From NCBI GenBank assembly GCA_904381335.1, contig CAJFIN010000004.1:1-49996 (forward strand): a stretch of DNA of 49,996 nucleotides, in the 5' to 3' direction. This document shows, in pieces, positions 16,630-25,416 of this stretch; the stretch's first letter is position 1; the number at the start of each line of letters is the position of its first letter. The stretch is from Candidatus Neoanaerotignum galli (lineage in GTDB: Bacteria; Bacillota; Clostridia; Lachnospirales; Anaerotignaceae). The notes beneath the pieces were generated by a model that was not told the origin of the DNA, ran no database searches, and was given only the letters and a program-made list of their open reading frames with translations. Both the position numbers and the translations under genes were made by a program.

Positions 16630-17770
16630 ACCATAACCTCCTATCTTCGGGTAGAGTCGTTAAAGCGGCAAATACATCCTGGGGTGAACGGTGGGTATCG
16701 GGAGAGAGGGTGAGCACCCAATAGCAATTTCCTCGCCGGGCAATATATTCTATGCCGTTACACCATGCCTCTGTCAGACCTGGCACCGGATAAGATTTCC
16801 AGCTGGATGCATTTTTGGAGAAAATGCTATTGGCCTTTAGGGCATCAGTAAGATGGGGAGCCAGGCTTGGATGGTGCAGGTCAATGACGGTTTGAAACAG
16901 CCATTGCTCTTTCGTCTCTTCCCGTCCCTGCCATACCTCTGCCACAAAGGAAGAAGTATGGGTCAGCGTATTGATGTCAGAAAGAGTATCTTGCCGTGCG
17001 CTTAAATCCCCCAGGTCAGCAAGGAGCAGGCAGGGAGAGGCATTTTTTTGGGGCAGGGCAACCGGTTGGCTTTGCAGCACATAAGAGACACAGGATGCAC
17101 TTAGCAGCACCACTGCAATAAGACAAAGACCATGGATGATCCGTTCCACAGGAAATCGCTGGGGCGGCTGATGATCAAAGGGTACACCCTGTTTGATGCG
17201 GTGGATCTGCTGAGAAATGGACACCAAAGCCCGCAGGTGATTGCCCAGCAGCCAGAAAAACAGCAGCGCCAGTAAAAACAATAGGGCCGGCGCTTCCACC
17301 CAAACCAACAGGATCTGAGCCCATAAGGCAGTGACAGAAAGATGCTGAAACATCAAGGTTAGCCCAATGTAGATGGCCAAAGAAAGAAATGGGCCTAAAC
17401 ATTGCCAAAGCGTATGTTTCTGTAAAATCCGGAATGCAGCGACTTGCTGCTGCGGTGAGGCATAGAGCACAGGAATCGCACTATGCGCTGGAAAACGAAA
17501 AATATGAAGCAGGCCATGGCTTGAAATGTAGTTTGGGTTGGCTTCTTCACCAGGGGCAAAGCAGCTATTTGCAGGCTGAGAGCCATCGTTTGGGCAGGAA
17601 GGGGCAATGAGGATGCGGTAAAGATCTTTTCTGGGTGGTCCTGAGACAAAACGGCTGAAGTAGACGCCTCGTTTTACCAAATGTAGCCCCTGAGCAGCAC
17701 AGGAAGAATAAAACGCTTCATTTTGTCCAATGGCATCGTCAGGAAAATGGAGTCGATAAATGGTTTTCAT
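16616..17770 (-). CDS. DUF2812-domain membrane protein
   Basis: A 384-residue protein. The N-terminal 60 residues match the DUF2812 pattern (MKTIYRLHFPDDAIGQNEAF, then SSCAAQGLHLVKRGVYFSRF), followed by membrane segments around residues 120-145, 150-175 and 215-235 and a C-terminal extracytoplasmic-looking domain. The start at 17770 has GAGGGGAT 7 bases upstream and is preferred over 17791. DUF2812 proteins are often paired with PadR regulators, but none is adjacent here. It forms an operon with the overlapping 58-residue gene downstream. The function is unknown; a sensor or stress-linked membrane role is only a guess. Confidence 0.8.
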   Translation of the reverse strand: MKTIYRLHFPDDAIGQNEAFYSSCAAQGLHLVKRGVYFSRFVSGPPRKDLYRILIAPSCPNDGSQPANSCFAPGEEANPNYISSHGLLHIFRFPAHSAIPVLYASPQQQVAAFRILQKHTLWQCLGPFLSLAIYIGLTLMFQHLSVTALWAQILLVWVEAPALLFLLALLFFWLLGNHLRALVSISQQIHRIKQGVPFDHQPPQRFPVERIIHGLCLIAVVLLSASCVSYVLQSQPVALPQKNASPCLLLADLGDLSARQDTLSDINTLTHTSSFVAEVWQGREETKEQWLFQTVIDLHHPSLAPHLTDALKANSIFSKNASSWKSYPVPGLTEAWCNGIEYIARRGNCYWVLTLSPDTHRSPQDVFAALTTLPEDRRLWYEPM

Positions 17771-17960
17771 GAGATATCCCCTCTTTTTCAAAGTAGCATA
17801 GGATCGCTGGGTAAGCAGTCCCTTTAAAAACAGCTTTCTAATTTGCCCCTGTCAGTATCCTTTTGATACTATGCCAGAACAAACCGTAGATGGTGATAGG
17901 AACAAGGGCAAAAAGTCAAGGAATCACTCGATAATCCATAGAAAAATAACCATAGGCTTG

Positions 17961-19181
17961 TTAAAACGATTTTTGGCCCGAGAGGGCAGATGTTGCCAGG
18001 GAGAGGAGAAGCGGGCGCTGATTGATTTCCGGATGGGCTAATACTTGATCCAACAGGGCCTGCAAGGTATCACCTAAGGCCTTGCCTTGAGGATAGCCCA
18101 GAGCCAAAAGATCGGCCCCGCTTATGGCCAGATCGCCGATGGTCAGGCAATCCCCCCGGGAGAAAATGCGCTCTGCTTCTGCCAAACAGGCCGGAGCATT
18201 GGGATTGCCTTGGGCTTGTTTTAGCGTAAATAAGGCAATGCCTCGCTTTATGCCTAGGCGAGAAAGTAACCGGCGCACGGATGTTGGATCGGGAGAAAGC
18301 TCGGTTTGCCGCTCTGACAACAAAGTGCGGATGGTACGCAGGGTTTGATTATCAAATTTTAGTTTTTTTAGAAAAGCCTTTGCCACCATATCGGGCAGAG
18401 GGTCTAAGAAGGCGGCAAACGCAAGCGCTGTACCCGGAGGCAGACGAGCGAGGGTATCCAATATGGACTGCTGGGCGTGATGCAGTTGTTCGGCAGCGTC
18501 TTCCCCAAACAGGTAGGGCAGCAGGCTGCTTTCCCATAGGAGACAGAGTCGGGATGGGTAAGGATTTTGCAGGGCTTTTCCCAATTCTTCCCGGATGCGT
18601 TCGCCGCTGATTTTTTGAATGAGAGCGGCGTTTTTTTGCAGGGCATTTCGTGTCACCGGCTCAATGGTAAAATCTAACTGGCTGGCAAAACGTATCGCTC
18701 GCAGCATCCGTAACGCATCCTCTTGAAACCGCTGATCCGGGTTCCCTACTCCGCGGATGACTTTGTTCTCAATGTCTTTTTGACCGCCGAAAAGATCAAT
18801 CAACCCTTCTGCAGGATGATAGGCAATGGCATTGATGGTGAAGTCACGGCGCAGCAGATCTTCTGCAAGGTTGCGGGTAAAAGAAACGTAGGAGGGATGG
18901 CGGCAATCCTCATAATCTCCTTCTACGCGATAGGTAGTAATTTCATAATTGTTTTGATGAAGCACCACGGTGACAGTGCCATGGGCTAAGCCCGTATCTA
19001 CGGTATGGGGGAAACAGGTTTTTACTTCTTCTGGTGTGGCGGAGGTGGTCAGATCCCAATCGTGAGGCGTGCGGCCCATCAGACTGTCTCGGACGCAGCC
19101 ACCAACGATGTAGGCCTCATAACCATGATTGTTTAATGTGGAAAGGAGGAGGGAAACATCCTCCGGAAGCTGGGGCAGCAT
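17961..19181 (-). CDS. cca: CCA tRNA nucleotidyltransferase
   Basis: A 406-residue class II nucleotidyltransferase that adds or repairs the 3' CCA of tRNAs. The head domain shows IVGGCVRDSLMG, the metal-binding DWD (Asp41, Asp43), RRDFTINA near 111-118 and EDALRMLRAIRFA, all typical of bacterial CCA-adding enzymes. The usual C-terminal body and tail domains are present, though short. The start has AAAGGTGAT upstream. None of the five tRNAs in this window encodes its CCA end, so the enzyme is needed for synthesis, not only repair. Confidence 0.95.
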   Translation of the reverse strand: MLPQLPEDVSLLLSTLNNHGYEAYIVGGCVRDSLMGRTPHDWDLTTSATPEEVKTCFPHTVDTGLAHGTVTVVLHQNNYEITTYRVEGDYEDCRHPSYVSFTRNLAEDLLRRDFTINAIAYHPAEGLIDLFGGQKDIENKVIRGVGNPDQRFQEDALRMLRAIRFASQLDFTIEPVTRNALQKNAALIQKISGERIREELGKALQNPYPSRLCLLWESSLLPYLFGEDAAEQLHHAQQSILDTLARLPPGTALAFAAFLDPLPDMVAKAFLKKLKFDNQTLRTIRTLLSERQTELSPDPTSVRRLLSRLGIKRGIALFTLKQAQGNPNAPACLAEAERIFSRGDCLTIGDLAISGADLLALGYPQGKALGDTLQALLDQVLAHPEINQRPLLLSLATSALSGQKSF

Positions 19182-19292
19182 AAGATCACCTTTCTTTTTG
19201 CAAAGATAAATTAAATCATTCTATGGTATTATTGTAATGGGAAGGGGACGAAAATGCAATCTGGCTTTCGCGGATAAAATAGAAAAAAGTGA

Positions 19293-19321
19293 TTGACAAA
19301 TGGGGTGGAAGGTGCTAATAT
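19293..19321 (+). promoter_or_regulatory. Promoter of tRNA-Lys
   Basis: TTGACA (19293-19298) and TAATAT (19316-19321) have 17-base spacing. A TATAAT at 19319-19324 overlaps but would need a 20-base spacer. Confidence 0.8.
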
Positions 19322-19341
19322 AATATTTGTGTTTTGGTTAT

Positions 19342-19414
19342 GCATCATTAGCTCAGTTGGTAGAGCAGGTGACTCTTAATCACAAGGTCCAGGGTTCGAG
19401 TCCCTGATGATGCA
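19342..19414 (+). tRNA. tRNA-Lys (anticodon CTT)
   Basis: A 73-base cloverleaf. The acceptor arms GCATCAT/ATGATGC pair fully, the D arm is GCTC..GAGC, the anticodon loop is CTCTTAA, and the T arm contains GGTTCGAGTCC. The first pair of the anticodon stem (27-43) is a G-A mismatch. The 3' CCA is not encoded. Confidence 0.93.
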
Positions 19415-19577
19415 TGAAAAAGGCAGCGCTTTGTGTGGGATTTAGCCACATGGGGCGTTGTTTTTTTGTGTCTTTTTTTCATCCCAGGCAGCAATGACTA
19501 TTTTTTCCTTTCCTTTCATAAGATAAAACCAAGCGGACCTGGCCCGCGGTGTTTGAAAAAGGAGGAGGAATAGCCAC

Positions 19578-20558
19578 ATGGAGGATTATGAAAAGCTGCT
19601 GGCAGAAGGTTACGGTTTGCGCCTTTGCCATAGCCGGCGTACCCGAAAGGGGTTGGTACTGCAAACGGACCGGGGTGCATGGGAATTGCGCAAGGCACAG
19701 GGAGATTTGACGGCGGTGCTTTTTGAACATGCAGTGCGTTGCCATACCTATGAGCGAGGGTTTCGCCAAATGGAAGTCTGGATTCCGGCACGGGATGGGC
19801 GCCCTTTTGTTTTGGGCAGTGAGGCGGCTTATGTGCTTAGCCGTTATGAAAAGCGGGAAGATGCTGTGTTAGATACAGCCCAGGATGTGGCAAGAGCTGC
19901 CGGAACATTGGCCCGGCTCCATCAGGCCATGGCAGGCGTTACGGCAGAGGGACCGAAAAGTGGCGGCCATTTAATTGAGGATTGTGAGAAAAAACAACGG
20001 GAACTTGCCCATATCCGTAAATGGATTTACCGCCAGAGCCGCCATTCGGCAGTGGATGAGCTGGTGCTTCGTCAATATCAGCGGATGCATCAGCGGATTG
20101 TCAGTGCCCAGGAGGCATTATCCGGCGGCGCTTATTCGGCATTATGTCATCAGGCAGAAGAAGAGAGAGCCTTGTGCCATCACTTGTTTAAAAAAAGTGT
20201 CTTAGAACAGGATGCGAAGGGGAATTATTGGGTGACAGGGTTTTCCCAATGCACGTTTGACTGTCCTTTAACAGATTTGGCAGAGTTTCTGCGCCGGATG
20301 TTGCGGGAAGATTGGTTTGGATTGCCCCAAGCCCGGCAGGCAATGGAAGGATATGAACGAGAGACGCCGTTAAGGAAAGAAGAGAAAGAAACATTAGGGG
20401 CAATGCTTCTGTTTCCGGCCCGGTACTTAAAGCTGTTAAGCGGATACTATAATAAGCGGCGCACCATTAAAAATGGCGCTTTTTTAGAGAAACTGACGCT
20501 TTCAGTGGCTCAGAGTGAAAAAGAGGAGGCTTTGGCCCGCGCCTTGGTGCAGGCATGA
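19578..20558 (+). CDS. CotS-like spore coat protein (kinase-fold family)
   Basis: A 326-residue protein resembling CotS/YutH spore proteins, which have the aminoglycoside-phosphotransferase fold. The family's catalytic-loop region appears as ALCHHLFKKSVLEQ, where active kinases have C/L-H-G-D-x-x-x-x-N. The following FSQCTFDCPLTDLAEFLRRM matches the D-x-D/P-x-x-D-L-A segment. The kinase Asp and Asn are therefore missing and catalytic activity is unlikely. GGAGGAGG precedes the ATG. With spoIIID elsewhere in the window this supports a spore-former. It stands alone after tRNA-Lys. Confidence 0.8.
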   Translation: MEDYEKLLAEGYGLRLCHSRRTRKGLVLQTDRGAWELRKAQGDLTAVLFEHAVRCHTYERGFRQMEVWIPARDGRPFVLGSEAAYVLSRYEKREDAVLDTAQDVARAAGTLARLHQAMAGVTAEGPKSGGHLIEDCEKKQRELAHIRKWIYRQSRHSAVDELVLRQYQRMHQRIVSAQEALSGGAYSALCHQAEEERALCHHLFKKSVLEQDAKGNYWVTGFSQCTFDCPLTDLAEFLRRMLREDWFGLPQARQAMEGYERETPLRKEEKETLGAMLLFPARYLKLLSGYYNKRRTIKNGAFLEKLTLSVAQSEKEEALARALVQA

Positions 20559-21070
20559 TGGCGTTGTAAGTTTTGCGCTTTTGGCGGGATAAAAAAGCAA
20601 AAAAAGGCGTGCCGTAGGAAGAAAGATGGGTATTGATCTTTTTCGTGATCTGCTTAATGAGAATGGGAGAAGAGATAAGCGGTACATAGGCTTTGCATTT
20701 GGCCAATGGGTATAGATGTATCTTTGATGGAACCCGTGAGAGGGTACTTATTTGGCGTCTGCTCCCGAATGGTTTTTCTATAGAGATAGGCGGAACAAGG
20801 TGGTGGTAAAAGCCTTGCCTTTTTACTCTAAATGTGATAGATTGAACAAGAACAATAAAACGGAAGCAATCATCGCCGGCATGTTGGTTGCTGGCTGATT
20901 CTTTTTCATAGGCAGAAACAATTTGCCCCAGGAAAAGGAAGACTTGCGTCTATTGATAGACGGTTTTGCCGGCCAAAGAAGGCAAGGGCCGCCGCTATTT
21001 TTTCGAATCTTTCGGAAAACGGCGGCGGTTTTTTGATGATATTCCATACGAAAGAAAAGGGGAGAAAACA
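20559..21070. other. Leader/intergenic region before the ECF transporter operon
   Basis: No gene is supported in these 512 bases. A weak hairpin (CAAGG..CCTTG then CCTTTTT, about 20797-20826) may end the CotS-like transcript. Further on there are several adjacent structures, including CGTCTA-TTGA-TAGACG at about 20947-20962, and then the strong terminator at 20989-21034 just before the first gene of the transporter operon. The order suggests an attenuated leader. I looked for the cobalamin-riboswitch core and did not find it. Confidence 0.5.
20989..21034 (+). terminator. Strong hairpin terminator upstream of the transporter operon
   Basis: CCGCCG (20989-20994) pairs with CGGCGG (21023-21028), with additional T-rich/A-rich pairing inside, followed by TTTTTT. 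It ends 36 bases before the ATG at 21071. It may end the upstream transcript or act as an attenuator within the leader of the ECF operon. Confidence 0.75.
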
Positions 21071-21571
21071 ATGAAGCGGATGAAACGATACGTCTTTGGG
21101 ATAGCATTGCTGGTAGGGGCATCGCTGTTTTCTGGCTGCAGCTCACAGCAGGAAGCGCCAGAAGCCGTTTGTACCATTGGGGTTAGCTGTGAGACGCTGC
21201 TTGGCAAGGAAGAAGCACTGCCAGAGGAAAAACGGGAATTGGTGCCGGAGGACGGATGGCTTTTGCCGAAAGAAGAGATCACCTTTACAGAGGGGGAAAC
21301 GGCCTTTGAAGCACTTCAAGAGGCCTTGAAAGAGGCAGAAATTCCCATGGAATTTGAAGAAATGCCCGCCTATGATACGGTTTATATTGAGGGCATCGGC
21401 AACCTCTATGAACAAGATGGTGGACCGGAGTCAGGTTGGATGTATTTGGTGAACGGAGACTTCCCTGATACAGGGGCAGATGGATACCAACTGCAGGAAG
21501 GGGACGAAGTGATCTGGGTGTATAGCCTGGAAATGGGAGCAGATATTGAAACGACTCCTGCGGCACAATGA
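21071..21571 (+). CDS. DUF4430 (transcobalamin-like) lipoprotein
   Basis: A 166-residue secreted lipoprotein. The signal peptide ends in LFSGCSS with Cys23 as the lipidated residue. The C-terminal domain shows GETAFEALQEALKEAEIPME and GPESGWMYLVNGDFPDTGAD, then GDEVIWVYSLE, which is the DUF4430 pattern found in transcobalamin C-terminal-like proteins. In this context it probably binds cobalamin or a related ligand at the cell surface for the ECF importer encoded next. The start at 21071 has AGGGGAG upstream. Its stop overlaps the next start by 4 bases (ATGA). Confidence 0.85.
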   Translation: MKRMKRYVFGIALLVGASLFSGCSSQQEAPEAVCTIGVSCETLLGKEEALPEEKRELVPEDGWLLPKEEITFTEGETAFEALQEALKEAEIPMEFEEMPAYDTVYIEGIGNLYEQDGGPESGWMYLVNGDFPDTGADGYQLQEGDEVIWVYSLEMGADIETTPAAQ

Positions 21572-22428
21572 AACCGGCATTGTTTGGCTTACACCCAGCG
21601 GTGAGTGCTGGTGCTGTGGGGCTGGTGTTATTTGGCCTACTAGGTTTGAACCATCCCCTTTGTGCAGCGGTTGCTTTTTTAGGTGGCTGCCTGGCGGATA
21701 ATAACGGGAGGGGAAAGCGGCGTTGGCTATGGGCTTTTTTTCTATTGCCAGCCATCACAAACCCTCTGTTTTCCCATGCCGGTGTAACGGTGCTTTGTTA
21801 TCTGCCCGATGGCAATCCGCTCACCTTAGAATCCATCTGCTACGGGCTTTATGCCGGCAGTGTGCTGGCGGCAGTGATGGTCTGGGGACAGCTGTTTTTT
21901 CGATGGATGACGGCAGACCGGTTAGAGGTACTGTTGGGGTCAATGCTGCCTCAATGGAGCCTTTTTTTGGCAATGACGCTGCGGCTGACGCCACGGTTAG
22001 CAGAACGTGGCCGAGAGATGGCCGGTCTATCCCCATTGTGGCAGGAGAAAGGACAATGGAGAAAAAAGGTGCGGGCAGTGTTCTCTCTAGCCTTAGCATT
22101 ACTAGGCTGGGCGCTGGAAAACGGTGTGGAAACAGCAATGGCGATGAAAGTCAGAGGCTATGGCTTAGGCCGGCGAACGGCTTTTGTGCCAGTTACAGTG
22201 ACGCGGCGGGACCGATGGGCCTTGGTGGGCTTAGGCGGACTAGCGGCTGCACTGATGGCAGCTGTGATAACAAAAAGCTGCCGGATGGTATGGTATCCCA
22301 AGATGATGGGGCCGGAAAATATGGTGTTGGCGGCGGTGGCGCTAGGTTTATATGGCGTAGCCTGTTTTTGGCTGGCAGTGTTTGAATGGATGGAAGAAAG
22401 AAGGTGGGCGCGCCATGGCCTTTCTTGA
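21568..22428 (+). CDS. ECF transporter T component (EcfT-like)
   Basis: A 286-residue integral membrane protein with four or five hydrophobic segments. It carries the two coupling-helix type motifs: ...TPRLAERGREM in the middle and AMKVRGYGLGRRTAF near residue 200, equivalent to the A-R-G coupling motifs that bind the ATPases. It would link the ATPases to the substrate-binding S component. It overlaps the DUF4430 gene by 4 bases and the next gene by 14 bases, so the three are translationally coupled. Confidence 0.85.
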   Translation: MKPALFGLHPAVSAGAVGLVLFGLLGLNHPLCAAVAFLGGCLADNNGRGKRRWLWAFFLLPAITNPLFSHAGVTVLCYLPDGNPLTLESICYGLYAGSVLAAVMVWGQLFFRWMTADRLEVLLGSMLPQWSLFLAMTLRLTPRLAERGREMAGLSPLWQEKGQWRKKVRAVFSLALALLGWALENGVETAMAMKVRGYGLGRRTAFVPVTVTRRDRWALVGLGGLAAALMAAVITKSCRMVWYPKMMGPENMVLAAVALGLYGVACFWLAVFEWMEERRWARHGLS

Positions 22429-24940
22429 ATTAAAGCAAGTTTCCTTTCGCTATTTTGGCGCCGAGGAATACGCTTTGTCTGATCTTTCTTTGACTGTGGA
22501 CAAGGGAGAATGGATACTGCTGGGCGGAGCATCCGGTGGAGGAAAAAGCACGGTACTGCAGCTGCTTTGTCCAGCCATATTTCCGAAGGGAACATTGGCA
22601 GGCGAGATATGGCTGGATGGAGCGCCCCTTTCTTCTCTTTCTGACCGGGCGGGCGTGCAAAAGATAGGATATCTGATGCAGTCCCCGGAAAATCAGCTGG
22701 TGACAGATAAAGTCTGGCATGAGATGGCTTTTGGACTGGAGAATATGGGTGTGCCAAGCAAGCAAATCCGATTGAAAGTGGCAGAACTAGCTGTTTTTTT
22801 TGGTATGGAGGACTGGTTTGATCGCGATGTGAATCGCTTATCCGGTGGGCAAAAACAGATGGTAGCCTTGGCATCGATTTTAGCTTTACAGCCCCAGGTC
22901 TTACTGCTGGACGAGCCCTTTAGCCAATTAGACCCCATGGGTACACAGCAGCTATTGGGGATGCTGGAGATAGCGAGGCGTGAGTTTGGGATCACGGTGA
23001 TCGAGGCGGAGCAGGGCATTAGCGAAGCAGTGGACCGATGCAGCAGAATGGTTTTTTTAGAGCGGGGGAAAGTGATTGCCCAGGGCACGCCGGAACAAAT
23101 GGGGCGGCAGCTGTTAGCACAAGGGGATGATGCAGCGGCATTATTGCCGCCAGCACAGCGTATTGCTTGGATACTAGGGGAGCGGCATACGTTGCCAACT
23201 ACCATAGAAGAAGGTCGATGCTGGCTAAAAGCCTATGCCGAATCTCATCTGCCGGTTGCAATCGGTCGGGACATGCCTTTGCCGGGAAATGAGGTGTTGC
23301 GGCTAGAGGATGTGTTTTTCCGCTATGAAAAAGAAGGACCGGACGTTGTGCAGAATCTGTCGATGAAACTGCATGAGGGAGAAATTTTTGCGCTTTTGGG
23401 TGGAAATGGCGCCGGCAAATCTACGGTATTACGTTTGTTATCCGGTGCATTAATAGCCCAGCGGGGCCGGGTGGTGCGGCATGGCCAGGCGGCATATTTG
23501 CCCCAGGAAGTGACACTGCTATTTGATCAGGATACGGTTTGGAAAGAATTATATCATGCGGCATTGGGAGAAAATCGGCAGGAAGAAGCAGGGGCGATGG
23601 CATCCTTTTGCGGACTAGACGAGATGCTGGATCGTCATCCCTATGACCTATCCGGCGGGCAGCAGCAACGCCTGGCTTTGGGGAAAGTGCTTTTGTCGCA
23701 GGCAAAGATTTTATTGCTGGATGAACCCACCAAAGGAATGGATGCGTTGGCCCAACAGCAGTGGGGAGAGATGTTGGAGAAGTTAGCGGCAGAGGGGTAT
23801 GCCATTTTATTGGTCAGCCATGATGCTGATTTTTGCGCCCAATATGCCCATCGGTGTGGGCTGCTCTTTCGAGGGGAATTGATGTTGGTGGATCGGCCAG
23901 GGGCTTTTTTTTCAGGGCAAGTGTTTTTTACCACTACTTGCAATAAACTCACCCGTGGGATTTTACCGGAAGCGGTAACAGAACAGGATGTGCTGGCTGC
24001 CTTTGGAGCGAAACCGTTGCCATCAGCACCCCGTCCGCCGCAGAAAAAACGGCCGTTGCCCCAGGAGCTGCCAAAGCCAAAGAAAGGCAAGGCAGTTTTG
24101 GCTTTGGGATTGGGCATAACATTTTTGGCCCTGGGTCGGAACTTTGGCGGATGGTATTGGGGATTGGCGGGTGCAGCAGCATTGTTTTTCGCCTTATATT
24201 GGTGTGTGCCGCCGCACAAAGAAAGAATGGAGATAGGCAAAGCTGTCTTGGGCAATCAATGGGTACTGATATCTTTGGGGCTATTGGGAATGACTTTTGC
24301 CCTGGGATGGGGCAGACTCAGTGGCGGAGGGATTTCCCTTTTGGCGGTGGCTGAGATTTTAGCACCGTTCCTTCTCAGCATAGAGAGGCAGCACCTGTCT
24401 GCCAGGCTACTGACGGTGCTGGCAGTACTGACTGCTTTTACGGCAGCAGGTCGGCTGGTTTTTTTCTTTTTGCCGCAGTTTAAGCCAACAGCAGCCATGA
24501 GTATGCTGGTTGGCGCCGCCTTAGGACCATCGGCGGGTTTTTTGGTAGGCAGCTTATCCATGCTGATTTCCAATTTTTATTTTGGGCAAAGCCCTATGAC
24601 GCCGTTTCAAATGGCGGCTATGGGGCTGGTCGGCTTTGCAGGCGGCGCTGTGGGACGATTGCCGATTTTTCGCCGGTATCCAGCGCTAATGGCAGGGCCA
24701 GGCGGAGCATTGACGGTAGCTCTTTATGGTGGCATTGTCAATGGCGCAGTCGTATTTTTTTCCAACCAAACACCTACGGTGGAAATGGCATTGACGGTTT
24801 ACTTAGCAGGACTGCCACTGGATCTGGTGCATGGATTTGCTACAGCGGTATTCCTTTATTTTGGGGCAGGACCAGTGCTGCGCAAATTAACACGGATTCG
24901 CCACATCTATGCCCTGGATAAAAAACGAATGAAGAAGTAA
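22415..24940 (+). CDS. Fused ECF transporter: two ATPases plus S component
   Basis: An 841-residue protein that combines three normally separate subunits. The first ATPase (about residues 1-240) has GGASGGGKST, LSGGQKQMVALA and LLLDEPFSQLD. The second (about 295-520) has GGNGAGKST, LSGGQQQRLALG and LLLDEPTKGMD; both look competent. After a proline/lysine-rich linker (about 530-560) the last 270 residues are a multi-helix membrane domain with GPSAGFLVGSLSMLISNFYF and FGQSPMTPFQM, close to the pattern of CbrT-type cobalamin S proteins. The ATG at 22415 is preferred over 22382. Together with EcfT and the DUF4430 lipoprotein it should form one complete importer, probably for cobalamin; the substrate is inferred. 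Confidence 0.85.
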   Translation: MAFLELKQVSFRYFGAEEYALSDLSLTVDKGEWILLGGASGGGKSTVLQLLCPAIFPKGTLAGEIWLDGAPLSSLSDRAGVQKIGYLMQSPENQLVTDKVWHEMAFGLENMGVPSKQIRLKVAELAVFFGMEDWFDRDVNRLSGGQKQMVALASILALQPQVLLLDEPFSQLDPMGTQQLLGMLEIARREFGITVIEAEQGISEAVDRCSRMVFLERGKVIAQGTPEQMGRQLLAQGDDAAALLPPAQRIAWILGERHTLPTTIEEGRCWLKAYAESHLPVAIGRDMPLPGNEVLRLEDVFFRYEKEGPDVVQNLSMKLHEGEIFALLGGNGAGKSTVLRLLSGALIAQRGRVVRHGQAAYLPQEVTLLFDQDTVWKELYHAALGENRQEEAGAMASFCGLDEMLDRHPYDLSGGQQQRLALGKVLLSQAKILLLDEPTKGMDALAQQQWGEMLEKLAAEGYAILLVSHDADFCAQYAHRCGLLFRGELMLVDRPGAFFSGQVFFTTTCNKLTRGILPEAVTEQDVLAAFGAKPLPSAPRPPQKKRPLPQELPKPKKGKAVLALGLGITFLALGRNFGGWYWGLAGAAALFFALYWCVPPHKERMEIGKAVLGNQWVLISLGLLGMTFALGWGRLSGGGISLLAVAEILAPFLLSIERQHLSARLLTVLAVLTAFTAAGRLVFFFLPQFKPTAAMSMLVGAALGPSAGFLVGSLSMLISNFYFGQSPMTPFQMAAMGLVGFAGGAVGRLPIFRRYPALMAGPGGALTVALYGGIVNGAVVFFSNQTPTVEMALTVYLAGLPLDLVHGFATAVFLYFGAGPVLRKLTRIRHIYALDKKRMKK

Positions 24941-24978
24941 AAAAGAAGGAAAAGCGCCTCTTTTTTACTTCTTTTTTT
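24934..24978 (+). terminator. Terminator of the ECF operon
   Basis: A perfect 13-base stem (GAAGTAAAAAAGA / TCTTTTTTACTTC), whose left arm contains the stop codon of the fused gene, is followed by seven T residues. Confidence 0.88.
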
Positions 24979-25354
24979 GCCATCACCGGTATGACAGCTA
25001 GGTAGGCGAAAACACAGTTTGGAACGGAGTAGACACATTTGTTTTTCAGAGCATGGCACATGCAGCCTGCGATGGTCATTTATAAGGAGAAAGGAAGGGC
25101 ATGTTGATAGAGACATCCAGCGTAGCTAAGACGGCTTGATGAGGAGAAAGGCGTTGATGTTTATCTTATTTCCGATACAGAAAGCAAGAAGGGGCTGATA
25201 CCCAAGAGATATTCGGGCAAAACCCAAGGCAATAGAGCTGGTCTAAGGATTTGAGGACCCTATTTTATGCTAAGGGGCAAGGCATTAGTTACCAAGACAT
25301 GAAGACAAGGATGTTATATGGGGAAAGATTGAGGCAGAGCATAAAGACAGATAG
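24979..25354. other. Intergenic region without recognised gene
   Basis: No ORF with plausible initiation is seen. One stretch near 25138-25230 reads in one frame like remnant coding sequence, but it is interrupted by stops and I cannot match it to a family. Confidence 0.45.
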
Positions 25355-25388
25355 AAAGAACCGCCGGGCATAAGCCAGGCGGTTCTTT
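25355..25388. terminator. Terminator of the creatininase operon
   Basis: AAAGAACCGCC and GGCGGTTCTTT form a perfect 11-base stem. The flanks give T-rich tails on both strands (TTTCT on the minus strand, TTTT on the plus strand). It lies 29 bases beyond the stop of the last minus-strand gene. Confidence 0.82.
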
Positions 25389-25416
25389 TGACAAGGGTTG
25401 TATAAAAAGTTGTTGC

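Noticed and set aside
20700-21070. Cobalamin riboswitch upstream of the ECF operon
   Set aside because: The conserved core (including GCCACTG) is not present; only unassigned hairpins and a terminator are seen.
25130-25240. Possible decayed coding sequence near the ECF operon terminator
   Set aside because: One frame reads like protein for about 35 codons but has stops soon after and matches nothing I can name.
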